From an uncultured Marmoricola sp. (GTDB taxonomy: Bacteria; Actinomycetota; Actinomycetes; Propionibacteriales; Nocardioidaceae): a stretch of 6,394 nt of DNA. The position numbers and the translations under genes are program-made. Below, one piece after another: positions 1 through 6,394 of the stretch (the first letter of the stretch is position 1; each line of letters opens with the position of its first letter). Location of the stretch: positions 1 through 6,394 of the forward strand of contig CALMMO010000137.1 of NCBI GenBank assembly GCA_937868455.1. The letters run 5' to 3'. The notes beneath the pieces were generated by a model. That model had not been told where the DNA came from. It searched no databases and saw only the letters and a program-made list of their open reading frames with translations.

Positions 1-2430
1 CACCGCGCGGGCCTTGGAGCCTTCACTGGGGCCGACAATGCCGCGACTCTCCAAGATGTCCATCAGGCGGCCTGCCTTGGCGAACCCCACGCGTAGCTTG
101 CGTTGGAGCATCGACGTGGAGCCGAACTGAGTTGAGACCACTAGTTCAATCGCCTGGATGACCAAGTCAAGATCATCACCGATGTCGTCATCCATCTCAC
201 GCTTGGCAGGTGCATGAGCGGTGACATCTGCAACGTAGGTCGGGGTCAGCTGCTCCTTGCAGTGCTTCACGACCTGGTGGATCTCAGGTTCGCCAACCCA
301 GGCGCCTTGCACACGCACCGGCTTCGAGGCACCCATGGGCAAGAACAAACCGTCCCCTTGGCCGACCAACTTCTCCGCACCGGCCTGGTCCAAAATGACT
401 CTGCTATCACCAAGTGAGGATGTGGCGAATGCGAGCCGCGAAGGCACGTTGGCTTTGATCAGGCCAGTGACCACGTCGACGCTGGGTCGCTGCGTGGCAA
501 GGACCAGGTGAATACCTGCCGCGCGGGCCAACTGAGTGATACGAACGATGGCATCCTCGACGTCGCGAGGGGCCACCATCATCAAGTCGGCCAACTCATC
601 GACAATCACCAAGAGGTAGGGATAGGGCGCCAATACCCGCTCGGAGCCCGGCGGCACCTTGACCTTGCCAGCCCGAACCGCTTTGTTGAAGTCATCGACA
701 TGGCGGAACCCGAAGGCGGCGAGGTCGTCGTACCTCATATCCATCTCACGCACAACCCACGCCAGCGCCTCAGCAGCCTTCTTGGGGTTGGTGATGATGG
801 GGGTGATCAGGTGCGGAATGCCTTCATAGGCATTGAGTTCGACCCGCTTGGGGTCGACCATGATCATCCGCACTTCATCGGGTGTCGAGCGCATCAGCAC
901 CGAACAAATCAGTGAGTTGATGAAACTCGACTTGCCCGAGCCAGTGGCTCCAGCAACAAGAAGGTGCGGCATCTTGGCCATGTTGGCGATGACAAATCCG
1001 CCCTCAACATCCTTGCCAAGTCCCGTGATCATCGGGTGGTGGTCGTTGCGTGCGGTGTTAGAGCGCAGCACATCGCCCAACGTCACGATTTCTTTGTCAG
1101 TGTTGGGGATTTCGATACCGATCGCCGACTTGCCGGGGATTGGGCTCAAGATGCGCACGTCAGCACTTGCCACCGCGTAAGCAATGTTCCTGCTCAGCGC
1201 AGTGACCTTCTCGACCTTCACCGCGGGGCCGAGTTCGACCTCGTAGCGGGTGACGGTCGGGCCGCGGGTGTAGCCGGTGACCTGGGCATCAATGGCGAAC
1301 TCTTCGAGCACGGTCATTAAGCGCTCCACGACCTCATCCGAGGCCCGGGTGCGAGGCTTATGAGCGGTGCCGACCTTGAGCATTTGCGAGTCGGGCAGAA
1401 GGTAAGTGACGTCTCCACTTAGCGCCAGTTGCTCTTCACGCCGCGGCAGCGGGGTGTGCACCGGAGCCTGAAGTTCTTTCTTGATCGCAGCAACAGGAGC
1501 TGTGTACTCATCTGCGGCGCTTTCCTCCTGAGTACGGCGCGCGACCGGATCCTCAAGCACCGGCGTGTCATAGGCAGGGTCACCCTCAGGCGGGTCGATG
1601 TCCATGGCCTTCGGAGAGCGCCGAGCACGAGCTGGGCGAGGTTCCTCAATGGTGTCCTCGTCTTCGGCACGACGCCCCAGCACTGCGTCGGTGAAGGCGC
1701 GCGCCTTCACCGGGATCTGATAGATCGGGGTTGCGGTGATGAGCAAGAGCCCAAAGAAACTCATGAGGAGCAAGATCGGCACGACAACGAGTGCGGTGGG
1801 AAACAACGACAAGAACAGTTGGGAGATGCCATACCCAATGGCGCCGCCTGCTTGATCTAGTTGGTTGGTGGAAGTGAAGTCGGTGCCGTGGCCGAGTTTG
1901 GCGATGTGCACAACGCCCAAGATGCCGGCGACAAAGGCGACCCAACCGATGACTTGGCGACCTGCTGGACCGTTGAGTTGGGGGTCACGCATATTGCGCC
2001 ACGCGACGAAGACGAGCAGCACGGGCACGAGCCAGGCCAGCACCCCGACGCTTCCAGTCACAACGTCGCGTGTCCACGAACCGACGGGTCCACCCAATTG
2101 CCACCACACACTCGCGGCGATCACGACACTGAGTGCAATCAAGAAGAGGCCAGCGCCGTCGCGACGCTGTTCGGGGTCAATGTCGTGTGCTCCGTGACCG
2201 ATGCTGCGTGCAGCAGAGCCCACTAACAAGGCTGCGCCTGAGTAGGCCGCACCGACTCCCCTGCCTGCGGCATGGAAGGTGCGGTAGACCGGACCTGGTC
2301 CGTTGCGGACCGCCCGGGGCGCGGGGCGTTTGCTGGTTGTTGGCTTCCGAGACGGAGTCGAACGCGACGAGGTGCGCTTGGTGGTGCCCTTGCCGCGCGA
2401 CGCCGACGGGGAAGACGTACGGGTCGCCAT
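1..2430 (-). CDS. ftsK: DNA translocase FtsK (SpoIIIE/FtsK family), 3' end cut by window edge
   Basis: FtsK is a septum-anchored, ATP-driven DNA pump that clears and sorts chromosome termini during division. I read 810 complete codons from ATG 2430 to the window edge. Residues 1-50 are basic and Ser/Thr-rich. About four hydrophobic spans follow (roughly 94-112, 122-143, 160-178, 197-235), then a short acidic/proline linker (about 250-340) and the motor. Walker A is GATGSGKSS at 494-502; Walker B lies in [11 protein letters not shown] around 608-618. The [12 protein letters not shown] segment and [13 protein letters not shown] are typical of the family. The C-terminus (about 750-810) is the gamma winged helix that reads KOPS-like DNA signals ([20 protein letters not shown] ... 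GPSEGS). Only a short tail should be missing. An in-frame TGA lies eight codons upstream of ATG 2430 with no other start between, so 2430 is the earliest possible start; it has no real Shine-Dalgarno sequence. It is transcribed away from the cyd operon. Identity is very secure from family motifs. Confidence 0.96.
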   Translation of the reverse strand, partial: MATRTSSPSASRGKGTTKRTSSRSTPSRKPTTSKRPAPRAVRNGPGPVYRTFHAAGRGVGAAYSGAALLVGSAARSIGHGAHDIDPEQRRDGAGLFLIALSVVIAASVWWQLGGPVGSWTRDVVTGSVGVLAWLVPVLLVFVAWRNMRDPQLNGPAGRQVIGWVAFVAGILGVVHIAKLGHGTDFTSTNQLDQAGGAIGYGISQLFLSLFPTALVVVPILLLMSFFGLLLITATPIYQIPVKARAFTDAVLGRRAEDEDTIEEPRPARARRSPKAMDIDPPEGDPAYDTPVLEDPVARRTQEESAADEYTAPVAAIKKELQAPVHTPLPRREEQLALSGDVTYLLPDSQMLKVGTAHKPRTRASDEVVERLMTVLEEFAIDAQVTGYTRGPTVTRYEVELGPAVKVEKVTALSRNIAYAVASADVRILSPIPGKSAIGIEIPNTDKEIVTLGDVLRSNTARNDHHPMITGLGKDVEGGFVIANMAKMPHLLVAGATGSGKSSFINSLICSVLMRSTPDEVRMIMVDPKRVELNAYEGIPHLITPIITNPKKAAEALAWVVREMDMRYDDLAAFGFRHVDDFNKAVRAGKVKVPPGSERVLAPYPYLLVIVDELADLMMVAPRDVEDAIVRITQLARAAGIHLVLATQRPSVDVVTGLIKANVPSRLAFATSSLGDSRVILDQAGAEKLVGQGDGLFLPMGASKPVRVQGAWVGEPEIHQVVKHCKEQLTPTYVADVTAHAPAKREMDDDIGDDLDLVIQAIELVVSTQFGSTSMLQRKLRVGFAKAGRLMDILESRGIVGPSEGSKARAV

Positions 2431-2450
2431 GTTCCGGAGGCTACGTGAGA

Positions 2451-2493
2451 GTCACATGCGTCACAGGGATCACACGCCGTAACACTAGTTACA
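2451..2493. promoter_or_regulatory. Array of five GTNACA-like hexamers (candidate MtrA-type binding region)
   Basis: Hexamers begin at 2451 (GTCACA), 2460 (GTCACA), 2469 (ATCACA), 2479 (GTAACA) and 2488 (GTTACA), a 9, 9, 10, 9-bp step. All face the same way. The array lies 21-63 bp upstream of the ftsK start codon and about 205 bp upstream of cydA. From family knowledge, the actinobacterial OmpR-type response regulator MtrA recognises direct repeats of GTCACA/GTAAC-like half-sites at this kind of spacing, and its regulon includes replication and cell-division genes. That MtrA binds here is inference; the repeated structure is seen directly. It does not fit the Crp inverted repeat because no facing TGTGA half lies at the right distance. 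Confidence 0.55.
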
Positions 2494-2508
2494 AGTTGCC
2501 TCAAGCCT

Positions 2509-2516
2509 GTCTAGAC
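2509..2516. repeat. 8-bp perfect palindrome GTCTAGAC
   Basis: This short perfect palindrome directly abuts the 16-bp palindrome that starts at 2517. Alone it would be weak evidence, as an 8-bp palindrome is common by chance. Its position suggests it may form part of a compound operator or promoter spacer. No known regulator is assigned. Confidence 0.3.
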
Positions 2517-2532
2517 CGTTTGGATCCAAACG
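2517..2532. promoter_or_regulatory. Perfect 16-bp palindrome, candidate operator
   Basis: CGTTTGGATCCAAACG is identical to its reverse complement over all 16 positions. Perfect dyads of this size in a divergent promoter region usually mark the site of a homodimeric repressor or activator. A further TTTGG half-site occurs at 2541-2545, exactly 22 bp (two helical turns) from the TTTGG at 2519, and a degenerate TTTGC follows 11 bp later at 2552. The dyad centre is 173 bp upstream of the cydA start and 95 bp from the ftsK start. It does not match the Rex, Crp/FNR or LexA consensus sequences I know, so the regulator is unknown. Confidence 0.55.
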
Positions 2533-2640
2533 ATCACCGATTTGGCCCTTATTTGCCGTACATCGTGGCTGATCGACCACTTGGCGCTCCTTGCTGACAC
2601 CCTGTCTGCGACCAGGATCTCTACAGGCGTAGCGTTCGTC

Positions 2641-2662
2641 TTGGTGGGGGCAAACCCACCAA
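2641..2662 (+). promoter_or_regulatory. Stem-loop in the cydA leader
   Basis: TTGGTGGG (2641-2648) and CCCACCAA (2655-2662) form a perfect 8-bp stem around a six-base GGCAAA loop. It ends 22 nt before the cydA Shine-Dalgarno sequence, so it probably lies in the 5' untranslated RNA. No run of T follows, which argues against an intrinsic terminator. It could stabilise the leader, act as a protein site on RNA, or be a DNA operator. The function is unknown. Confidence 0.45.
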
Positions 2663-2684
2663 TAACCACATCGAGCACTCATCT

Positions 2685-2690
2685 AGGAGG
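2685..2690 (+). promoter_or_regulatory. Shine-Dalgarno sequence of cydA
   Basis: AGGAGG lies 7 nt before ATG 2698. It fixes the cydA start there, against an upstream in-frame TTG at 2542 that has no comparable ribosome site and would add 52 residues absent from the family. Confidence 0.9.
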
Positions 2691-2697
2691 GGGCACC

Positions 2698-4134
2698 ATG
2701 GACGTCACCGACATTGCCAGATGGCAGTTCGGCATCACGACCGTCTATCACTTCCTCTTCGTGCCAATCACCATCGGCATCACCGCGATCATCGCGACGA
2801 TGGAGACCGCATGGCTGCGGACGCACAAAGAGGAATACCTGCGCCTGACCAAGTTCTTTGGCAAGCTTTTCTTGATCAACTTCGCCATCGGCCTCGTCAC
2901 CGGCATCGTTCAGGAGTTCCAGTTCGGCATGAACTGGTCTGATTACTCGCGCTTTGTCGGAGACATCTTCGGCGCGCCGCTGGCCGTCGAGGCGCTGCTG
3001 GCGTTCTTCCTCGAATCCACCTTCTTGGGTCTGTGGATCTTCGGATGGGACCGTCTGCCCCGCAAGGTGCACGCAGCCTGCATGTGGGCTGTCCACGTGG
3101 GCACACTGTTCTCGGCGTACATGATTCTGGCCGCCAACTCCTGGATGCAGAACCCCGTTGGCCTCAAGATCAACCCTGACCAGGGCCGCGCTGAACTCAC
3201 CGACTTTTGGGCCGTTGTCTTCAACAAGGTGCAACTAGTCACCTTCCCCCACGTTGTGTTGTCGGCATACGCCACCGCCGGAGCCTTCGTGCTCGGTGTG
3301 GCTGCCTACCTTTACGTGCGCAAAGCAACCGCCGAGGCCGACAAGGCCGTCTACCTCAAGGGCATCCGCATCGGCGCAGCCTGGCTACTCGTTGCCGGCC
3401 TGGGCGTTGCCATCAGTGGTGACATCCAGGGCAAGATCATGACCGAAGTGCAGCCCATGAAGATGGCTGCGGCCGAGGGTCTCTACGAGACCACCAAGAG
3501 CGCCCCCTTCTCGGTTCTTACTGTTGGCAGCCTTGATGGCACCAACGCCAAGAACATCATCGAGATCCCGGGTCTGCTCTCGTTCTTGGCCACTGGCGAC
3601 TTCAACGAGACCGTGCAAGGTATCAACCCGGTCGAGAAGGAGTACCAAGGCAAGTTCGCCGACAACTCCTTGACCAAGGCTGACAGCTACACCCCCGTCA
3701 TTCCGGTCACCTACTGGTCCTTCCGCTTCATGATGGGTCTGGGCTTCTTCGCCGCAGCCGGCGCGTTGCTGATCTTGATCATGACCAAGAAGGGCAAGCA
3801 GCCCAAGGCCAAGTGGTTCGGCACGATGGCCATCTTGTTGCCGATCGCCATGGTGCTGGGCAACTCGTGGGGCTGGATGTTCACCGAGATGGGTCGCCAA
3901 CCGTGGGTGGTCTTTGGCTACATGACCACTGCAGCTGGTGTCTCTCCTGGCGTGAGCGTTCTCGAAGCCTGGATTGGCGTAATCGTGCTGACGCTCCTCT
4001 ACGGCATCCTCGCCGTGGTCGAGTTCGGCCTGTTGTGGAAGTACATCAAGGCAGGTGCGGCTCCCTTCAGCGAGCCTCCCAACCCTGGTGTCGACAAGTC
4101 TGACGACGACGCCCCCATGGCGTTCGCGTACTGA
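2698..4134 (+). CDS. cydA: Cytochrome bd ubiquinol/menaquinol oxidase subunit I (short Q-loop type)
   Basis: CydA is the catalytic subunit of cytochrome bd oxidase in the plasma membrane: it oxidises quinol and reduces oxygen to water through hemes b558, b595 and d. The protein has 478 residues and about nine membrane spans. By comparison with E. coli CydA, visible key residues are His18 (His19 in E. coli), Glu98 and Glu106 (Glu99, Glu107), His185 and Met345 of FRFM (His186 and Met393, heme b558 ligands), Lys255 and Glu260 in the Q-loop motif QPMKMAAAE (Lys252, Glu257), and Glu397 of TEMGRQPW (Glu445). The stretch from GD (241-242) to Arg343 is about 50 residues shorter than in E. coli, so this is the short Q-loop form. 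Only one cysteine, Cys128, is present and none lies in the Q-loop. The C-terminal tail is acidic and ends in AFAY. cydB follows after 18 nt. Confidence 0.98.
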   Translation: MDVTDIARWQFGITTVYHFLFVPITIGITAIIATMETAWLRTHKEEYLRLTKFFGKLFLINFAIGLVTGIVQEFQFGMNWSDYSRFVGDIFGAPLAVEALLAFFLESTFLGLWIFGWDRLPRKVHAACMWAVHVGTLFSAYMILAANSWMQNPVGLKINPDQGRAELTDFWAVVFNKVQLVTFPHVVLSAYATAGAFVLGVAAYLYVRKATAEADKAVYLKGIRIGAAWLLVAGLGVAISGDIQGKIMTEVQPMKMAAAEGLYETTKSAPFSVLTVGSLDGTNAKNIIEIPGLLSFLATGDFNETVQGINPVEKEYQGKFADNSLTKADSYTPVIPVTYWSFRFMMGLGFFAAAGALLILIMTKKGKQPKAKWFGTMAILLPIAMVLGNSWGWMFTEMGRQPWVVFGYMTTAAGVSPGVSVLEAWIGVIVLTLLYGILAVVEFGLLWKYIKAGAAPFSEPPNPGVDKSDDDAPMAFAY

Positions 4135-4140
4135 GCCTGA

Positions 4141-4146
4141 GAGGAG
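4141..4146 (+). promoter_or_regulatory. Shine-Dalgarno sequence deciding the cydB start
   Basis: GAGGAG directly abuts an ATG at 4147 and lies 6 nt before a second in-frame ATG at 4153. The spacing favours 4153. This choice also places the conserved GFDFGVG aspartate at residue 25, as I recall for E. coli CydB. Confidence 0.8.
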
Positions 4147-4152
4147 ATGACA

Positions 4153-5214
4153 ATGGAACTCACAACTGTTTGGTTCGCACTGATCGCGATCTTGTGGATC
4201 GGTTACTTCACCCTCGAGGGCTTTGACTTCGGTGTCGGCATTCTGCTGCCCGTCCTGGCTAAGGACGAGCAGGAGAAGAGGGTGCTTTACAACACCATTG
4301 GCCCGCTGTGGGATGGAAACGAGGTGTGGGTGCTCACCGCTGGTGGCGCAACCTTCGCCGCCTTCCCGGAGTGGTACGCCACCTTGTTCAGCGGATTCTT
4401 CTTGCCACTGCTTCTGATCTTGGTGGCACTGATTGTCCGCAACCTGGCCTTTGACTACCGGGGCAAGAAGGACAGTGCCGTATGGCGCGCCAACTGGGAC
4501 AAGGCAGCCATCGTCGGCTCGTTCTTGCCGGCGCTGCTGTGGGGCGTTGCCTTCGCCAACATCGTTGCGGGTGTGCCGATGAAGGCCAACCCAGGCGGTC
4601 ACGGCGTCCTGTTCGATGGCAACTTGTTCACGCTGCTCAACCCGTTCGGTCTGCTTGGCGGGCTCGTCACACTGAGCCTCTTCACCACGCACGGCGCCAT
4701 GTTCGTGGCACTGAAGACCGACGGTGAGATCCGGCACCGCGCCCGGGCCCTCTCAGTCAAGCTGGGCTTGGTCACTGCAGTCTTGGCCGTGATCTTCTTG
4801 GTGTGGACTGTGGCCAAGGACGGCTGGAACCTGATGCCGATCGTGTTGTTCGCGCTCGCCGCTGTGGCTTTGCTGGCCGCCATCTTCATGGCCACGAAGG
4901 GCCGCGAAGGCTGGGCGTTCATCGGCACCTTTGCCACGATCGCCTTGGCAGTTGCTGGACTCTTCTGGGTGCTCTTCCCGGCCGTGATGCCAGCTAGCAA
5001 CGATGCTGCGCTGTCGTTGATGGCTGGACACAACCCCGCACAGGGCATCTCGGCAGCTTCCTCGCAGTACACCTTGACGGTGATGACGTGGGTCGCGGTG
5101 ATCTTCACCCCGATCGTGCTGATCTACCAGGCCTGGACCTACTGGGTGTTCCGCAAGCGGATTGCTACCCACCACATCCCGGCAGTCGACGTGCCTGAAG
5201 GCCTGTCGGTCTAA
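4153..5214 (+). CDS. cydB: Cytochrome bd oxidase subunit II
   Basis: CydB is the second core subunit of cytochrome bd oxidase; it packs against CydA as a pseudosymmetric membrane partner and in known structures helps provide proton or oxygen access to the hemes. From ATG 4153 it has 353 residues, slightly shorter than the E. coli protein, with eight to nine hydrophobic spans. The N-terminal signature is present: LEGFDFGVG around 21-29 (Asp25), then GPLWDGNEVW around 50-59 (Asp54, the counterpart of E. coli Asp58). Further family blocks are the ALLWGVAFANIVAGVP region and LFTTHGAMFVALKT. An alternative ATG at 4147 would add only Met-Thr and is badly spaced from the ribosome site. It ends in TAA 5212-5214, and cydD begins 18 nt later in the same frame. 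No small CydX-like gene fits between cydB and cydD. Confidence 0.97.
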   Translation: MELTTVWFALIAILWIGYFTLEGFDFGVGILLPVLAKDEQEKRVLYNTIGPLWDGNEVWVLTAGGATFAAFPEWYATLFSGFFLPLLLILVALIVRNLAFDYRGKKDSAVWRANWDKAAIVGSFLPALLWGVAFANIVAGVPMKANPGGHGVLFDGNLFTLLNPFGLLGGLVTLSLFTTHGAMFVALKTDGEIRHRARALSVKLGLVTAVLAVIFLVWTVAKDGWNLMPIVLFALAAVALLAAIFMATKGREGWAFIGTFATIALAVAGLFWVLFPAVMPASNDAALSLMAGHNPAQGISAASSQYTLTVMTWVAVIFTPIVLIYQAWTYWVFRKRIATHHIPAVDVPEGLSV

Positions 5215-5232
5215 CAAGGCACAATTCTCCAA

Positions 5233-6394
5233 GTGAACAGCGGCCCCTCCCGATCCTCGACCCCGTCTAGGACCGGGAGGGGCCCTCTTGATTCCAGGGC
5301 CCTCCCCCACCTCCAAGTCGCCCGACCTTGGCTGGCTACGGTTGTCGCAGCCAGCACACTGAGCGGACTCGCCGCCATTGCCCAAGCCTTCGCGCTGGGC
5401 ACTCTCGTGGTCCAACTCCTGACCCGACCCACCGAAAGCGCCTGGCTCACCGCTGGGATCTGGCTTGTCGGCATCACCGCTGTCCGCGCATTAGCCGGTG
5501 GGCTCTCTGACTATGCCGCCGCACGTGCCGCCGGCCTGGTGTCACTGCGTTTGCGTCACCTGGTGATGTCAGCAGCCTTGCGCCAAGGGTGGGACTCCTC
5601 CTCGCGTCGCAAAGCAGGAGAGTTGGGACTGCTGGCCACCCGCGGGGTCAGCGCCGTCGAACCCTACATCACGCGCTACCTGCCTGCCCTCGTTGTCGCA
5701 GCAGTGCTGCCCGCGTGCACGGTGCTCGCGATCGCCACCCAAGACTGGCTATCAGCCGTCGTGGTCGTGTGCACGATTCCGCTGATCCCGGTGTTCGCGA
5801 TCTTGATCGGCCTTGCAACTCAAGAGAAGTCCGATCGTCAGTGGCGGGCATTGACCACCTTGTCTGGGCACTTCCTCGACGTCGTGCGCGGGCTCCCCAC
5901 TCTGGTTGCCTATCGGCGAGCCACGGTGCAGGGCTCCCGCATTCGCGCGGTCACTGACAAATATCGTCAAACGACCAACGAGACGCTCAAGGTTGCGTTC
6001 CTATCCTCCGCAGCACTCGAACTCATTGCCACGATCTCCGTCGCGTTGGTCGCGGTCACTGTGGGGTTGCGTCTCGCGCACGGCACGATCGGCTTTCAAA
6101 CCGCGCTCGTCGTACTCCTGATGGCGCCGGAGGCGTATTGGCCATTGCGCCGTGTGGGAGCGGAGTTTCACGCCGCCGCCGAGGGCACAAGCACCTTTGC
6201 CAAGATCCACGAACTACTCGAGACCGAACCTGACTCAGCCCCTGTCGAACTAGACCCGGCGCGTCCTGTTGAGATTCGCGGCCTTTCGTTGGGGTACGAC
6301 GAATTCGATGTGCTCCACGACTTTTCGGCCACGATCCCTGCGCGCGGCCTCACCGCTATCACGGGACCAAGTGGCTGCGGGAAGTCCACGCTGA
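5233..6394 (+). CDS. cydD: ABC transporter CydD, required for cytochrome bd assembly (3' end outside window)
   Basis: CydD is one half of the heterodimeric CydDC ABC exporter in the plasma membrane. E. coli CydDC was described as a glutathione/cysteine exporter and later as a heme transporter; either way, cytochrome bd is not assembled without it. The window holds 387 codons plus one base. GPLDSRAL at 17-24 is the family's usual N-terminal block. Hydrophobic spans lie near 34-62, 70-90, 148-166, 170-195 and 255-300, with FLDVVRGLPTL at 214-224 typical of CydD. The ATPase domain starts around 345 and is cut just after Walker A, GPSGCGKST at 378-386. The start is GTG 5233: an in-frame stop (cydB TAA) lies just upstream, and the next usable in-frame codon, GTG 5407, would remove the first membrane span. 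Its ribosome site is weak (AAGG 5216-5219, 13 nt away). cydC is expected next. A strong hairpin overlaps codons 4-18. Confidence 0.93.
   Translation, partial: MNSGPSRSSTPSRTGRGPLDSRALPHLQVARPWLATVVAASTLSGLAAIAQAFALGTLVVQLLTRPTESAWLTAGIWLVGITAVRALAGGLSDYAAARAAGLVSLRLRHLVMSAALRQGWDSSSRRKAGELGLLATRGVSAVEPYITRYLPALVVAAVLPACTVLAIATQDWLSAVVVVCTIPLIPVFAILIGLATQEKSDRQWRALTTLSGHFLDVVRGLPTLVAYRRATVQGSRIRAVTDKYRQTTNETLKVAFLSSAALELIATISVALVAVTVGLRLAHGTIGFQTALVVLLMAPEAYWPLRRVGAEFHAAAEGTSTFAKIHELLETEPDSAPVELDPARPVEIRGLSLGYDEFDVLHDFSATIPARGLTAITGPSGCGKSTL
5242..5284 (+). terminator. Terminator-like hairpin inside the first codons of cydD
   Basis: The arms GGCCCCTCCCG (5242-5252) and CGGGAGGGGCC (5274-5284) pair perfectly over 11 bp. 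After one A/C mismatch, TCCT (5254-5257) pairs with AGGA (5269-5272) around an 11-base loop. Very GC-rich 15-bp pairing is typical of terminators and mRNA-stabilising 3' hairpins. The tract after it, CTCTTGATT, is only weakly T-rich. It lies 28 nt after the cydB stop yet inside the cydD reading frame. I infer a partial terminator, attenuator or 3' stabiliser that lowers cydD relative to cydAB; full termination is unlikely because cydD has no other clear start. Confidence 0.55.

Larger units (their letters stand above)
2431..2697. promoter_or_regulatory. Divergent intergenic regulatory region between ftsK and cydA
   Basis: This 267-bp gap must carry the promoters for ftsK (leftward) and the cyd operon (rightward). 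It is rich in symmetric elements, listed separately: a GTNACA array, an 8-bp and a 16-bp palindrome, and a leader hairpin. I could not assign convincing -35/-10 pairs on either strand; TANNNT-type -10 candidates exist (for example 2630-2635 plus, and 2487-2482 minus) but none has a good -35 partner. No canonical Rex site (TTGTGA-N6-TCACAA) or Crp site (TGTGA-N6-TCACA) was seen, although both regulators control cyd genes in other actinobacteria. An open frame runs into cydA from TTG 2542, but it is low in conserved content and lies upstream of the strong ribosome site, so I treat it as untranslated. Confidence 0.8.

Noticed and set aside
508..1320. Several plus-strand open frames over the ftsK region
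   Set aside because: They are shadows: the minus strand reads continuously as FtsK with Walker A, Walker B and the gamma domain across the same bases.
2445..2465. Crp/Rex-type site made of GTGA and TCACA elements
   Set aside because: The GTGA at 2445 is 3 or 12 bp from the facing TCACA copies, not the 6 bp needed for TGTGA-N6-TCACA, so the direct-repeat reading is better.
2565..2580. GTGG/CCAC inverted repeat
   Set aside because: A 4-bp stem with an 8-base loop is expected by chance.
2591..2635. Possible cydA promoter (TTGCTG at 2591; TAGCGT at 2630)
   Set aside because: The two elements are about 33 bp apart and neither has a suitable partner at 16-18 bp.
2542..2697. In-frame 52-residue N-terminal extension of cydA from TTG 2542
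   Set aside because: It has no ribosome site, is unlike any CydA N-terminus, and AGGAGG sits correctly before ATG 2698.
3385..4737. A 450-codon open frame on the minus strand, antisense to the end of cydA and the first half of cydB
   Set aside because: The translation is Gln/His/Glu/Gly-rich with no recognisable domain or membrane pattern, it fully overlaps two certain genes, and GC-rich codon bias routinely opens this antisense frame.
5288..5290. TTG after the GGGAGGGG of the hairpin as an alternative cydD start
   Set aside because: It is not in the cydD frame, so it cannot start the transporter.

Overview
The window looks like chromosomal DNA of a moderately GC-rich actinobacterium (Actinomycetota). 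The evidence is the wording of the FtsK motor ([22 protein letters not shown]), the short-loop CydA ending in AFAY, the cydA-cydB-cydD order, strong G/C third-position bias and clear AGGAGG-type ribosome sites on cydA and cydB. I cannot name a genus.

Layout. Positions 1-2430 (minus strand) hold nearly all of ftsK, the septal DNA translocase; only its last few codons lie outside the window. Positions 2431-2697 are a divergent regulatory region between ftsK and the cyd operon. It holds five GTNACA-like hexamers at about 9-bp spacing, an 8-bp palindrome, a perfect 16-bp palindrome with an extra half-site two helical turns away, and an 8-bp stem-loop shortly before the cydA ribosome site. Positions 2698-4134 are cydA, 4153-5214 are cydB, and 5233-6394 are the 5' two thirds of cydD, cut at the Walker A motif by the window edge. 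All three cyd genes are on the plus strand, 18 nt apart, and form one operon that probably continues into cydC.

Function. CydA and CydB form the cytochrome bd quinol oxidase, a high-affinity terminal oxidase used at low oxygen or under respiratory stress. CydD is half of the heterodimeric CydDC ABC transporter needed to assemble that oxidase. FtsK couples chromosome segregation to division.

The genes themselves are ordinary. The non-coding signals deserve attention: the GTNACA array beside ftsK resembles binding sites of the essential actinobacterial response regulator MtrA; the 16-bp palindrome looks like an operator for an unidentified dimeric regulator; and a very stable terminator-like hairpin lies inside the first 18 codons of cydD. 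I found no undescribed protein system, mobile element, CRISPR array or RNA gene.
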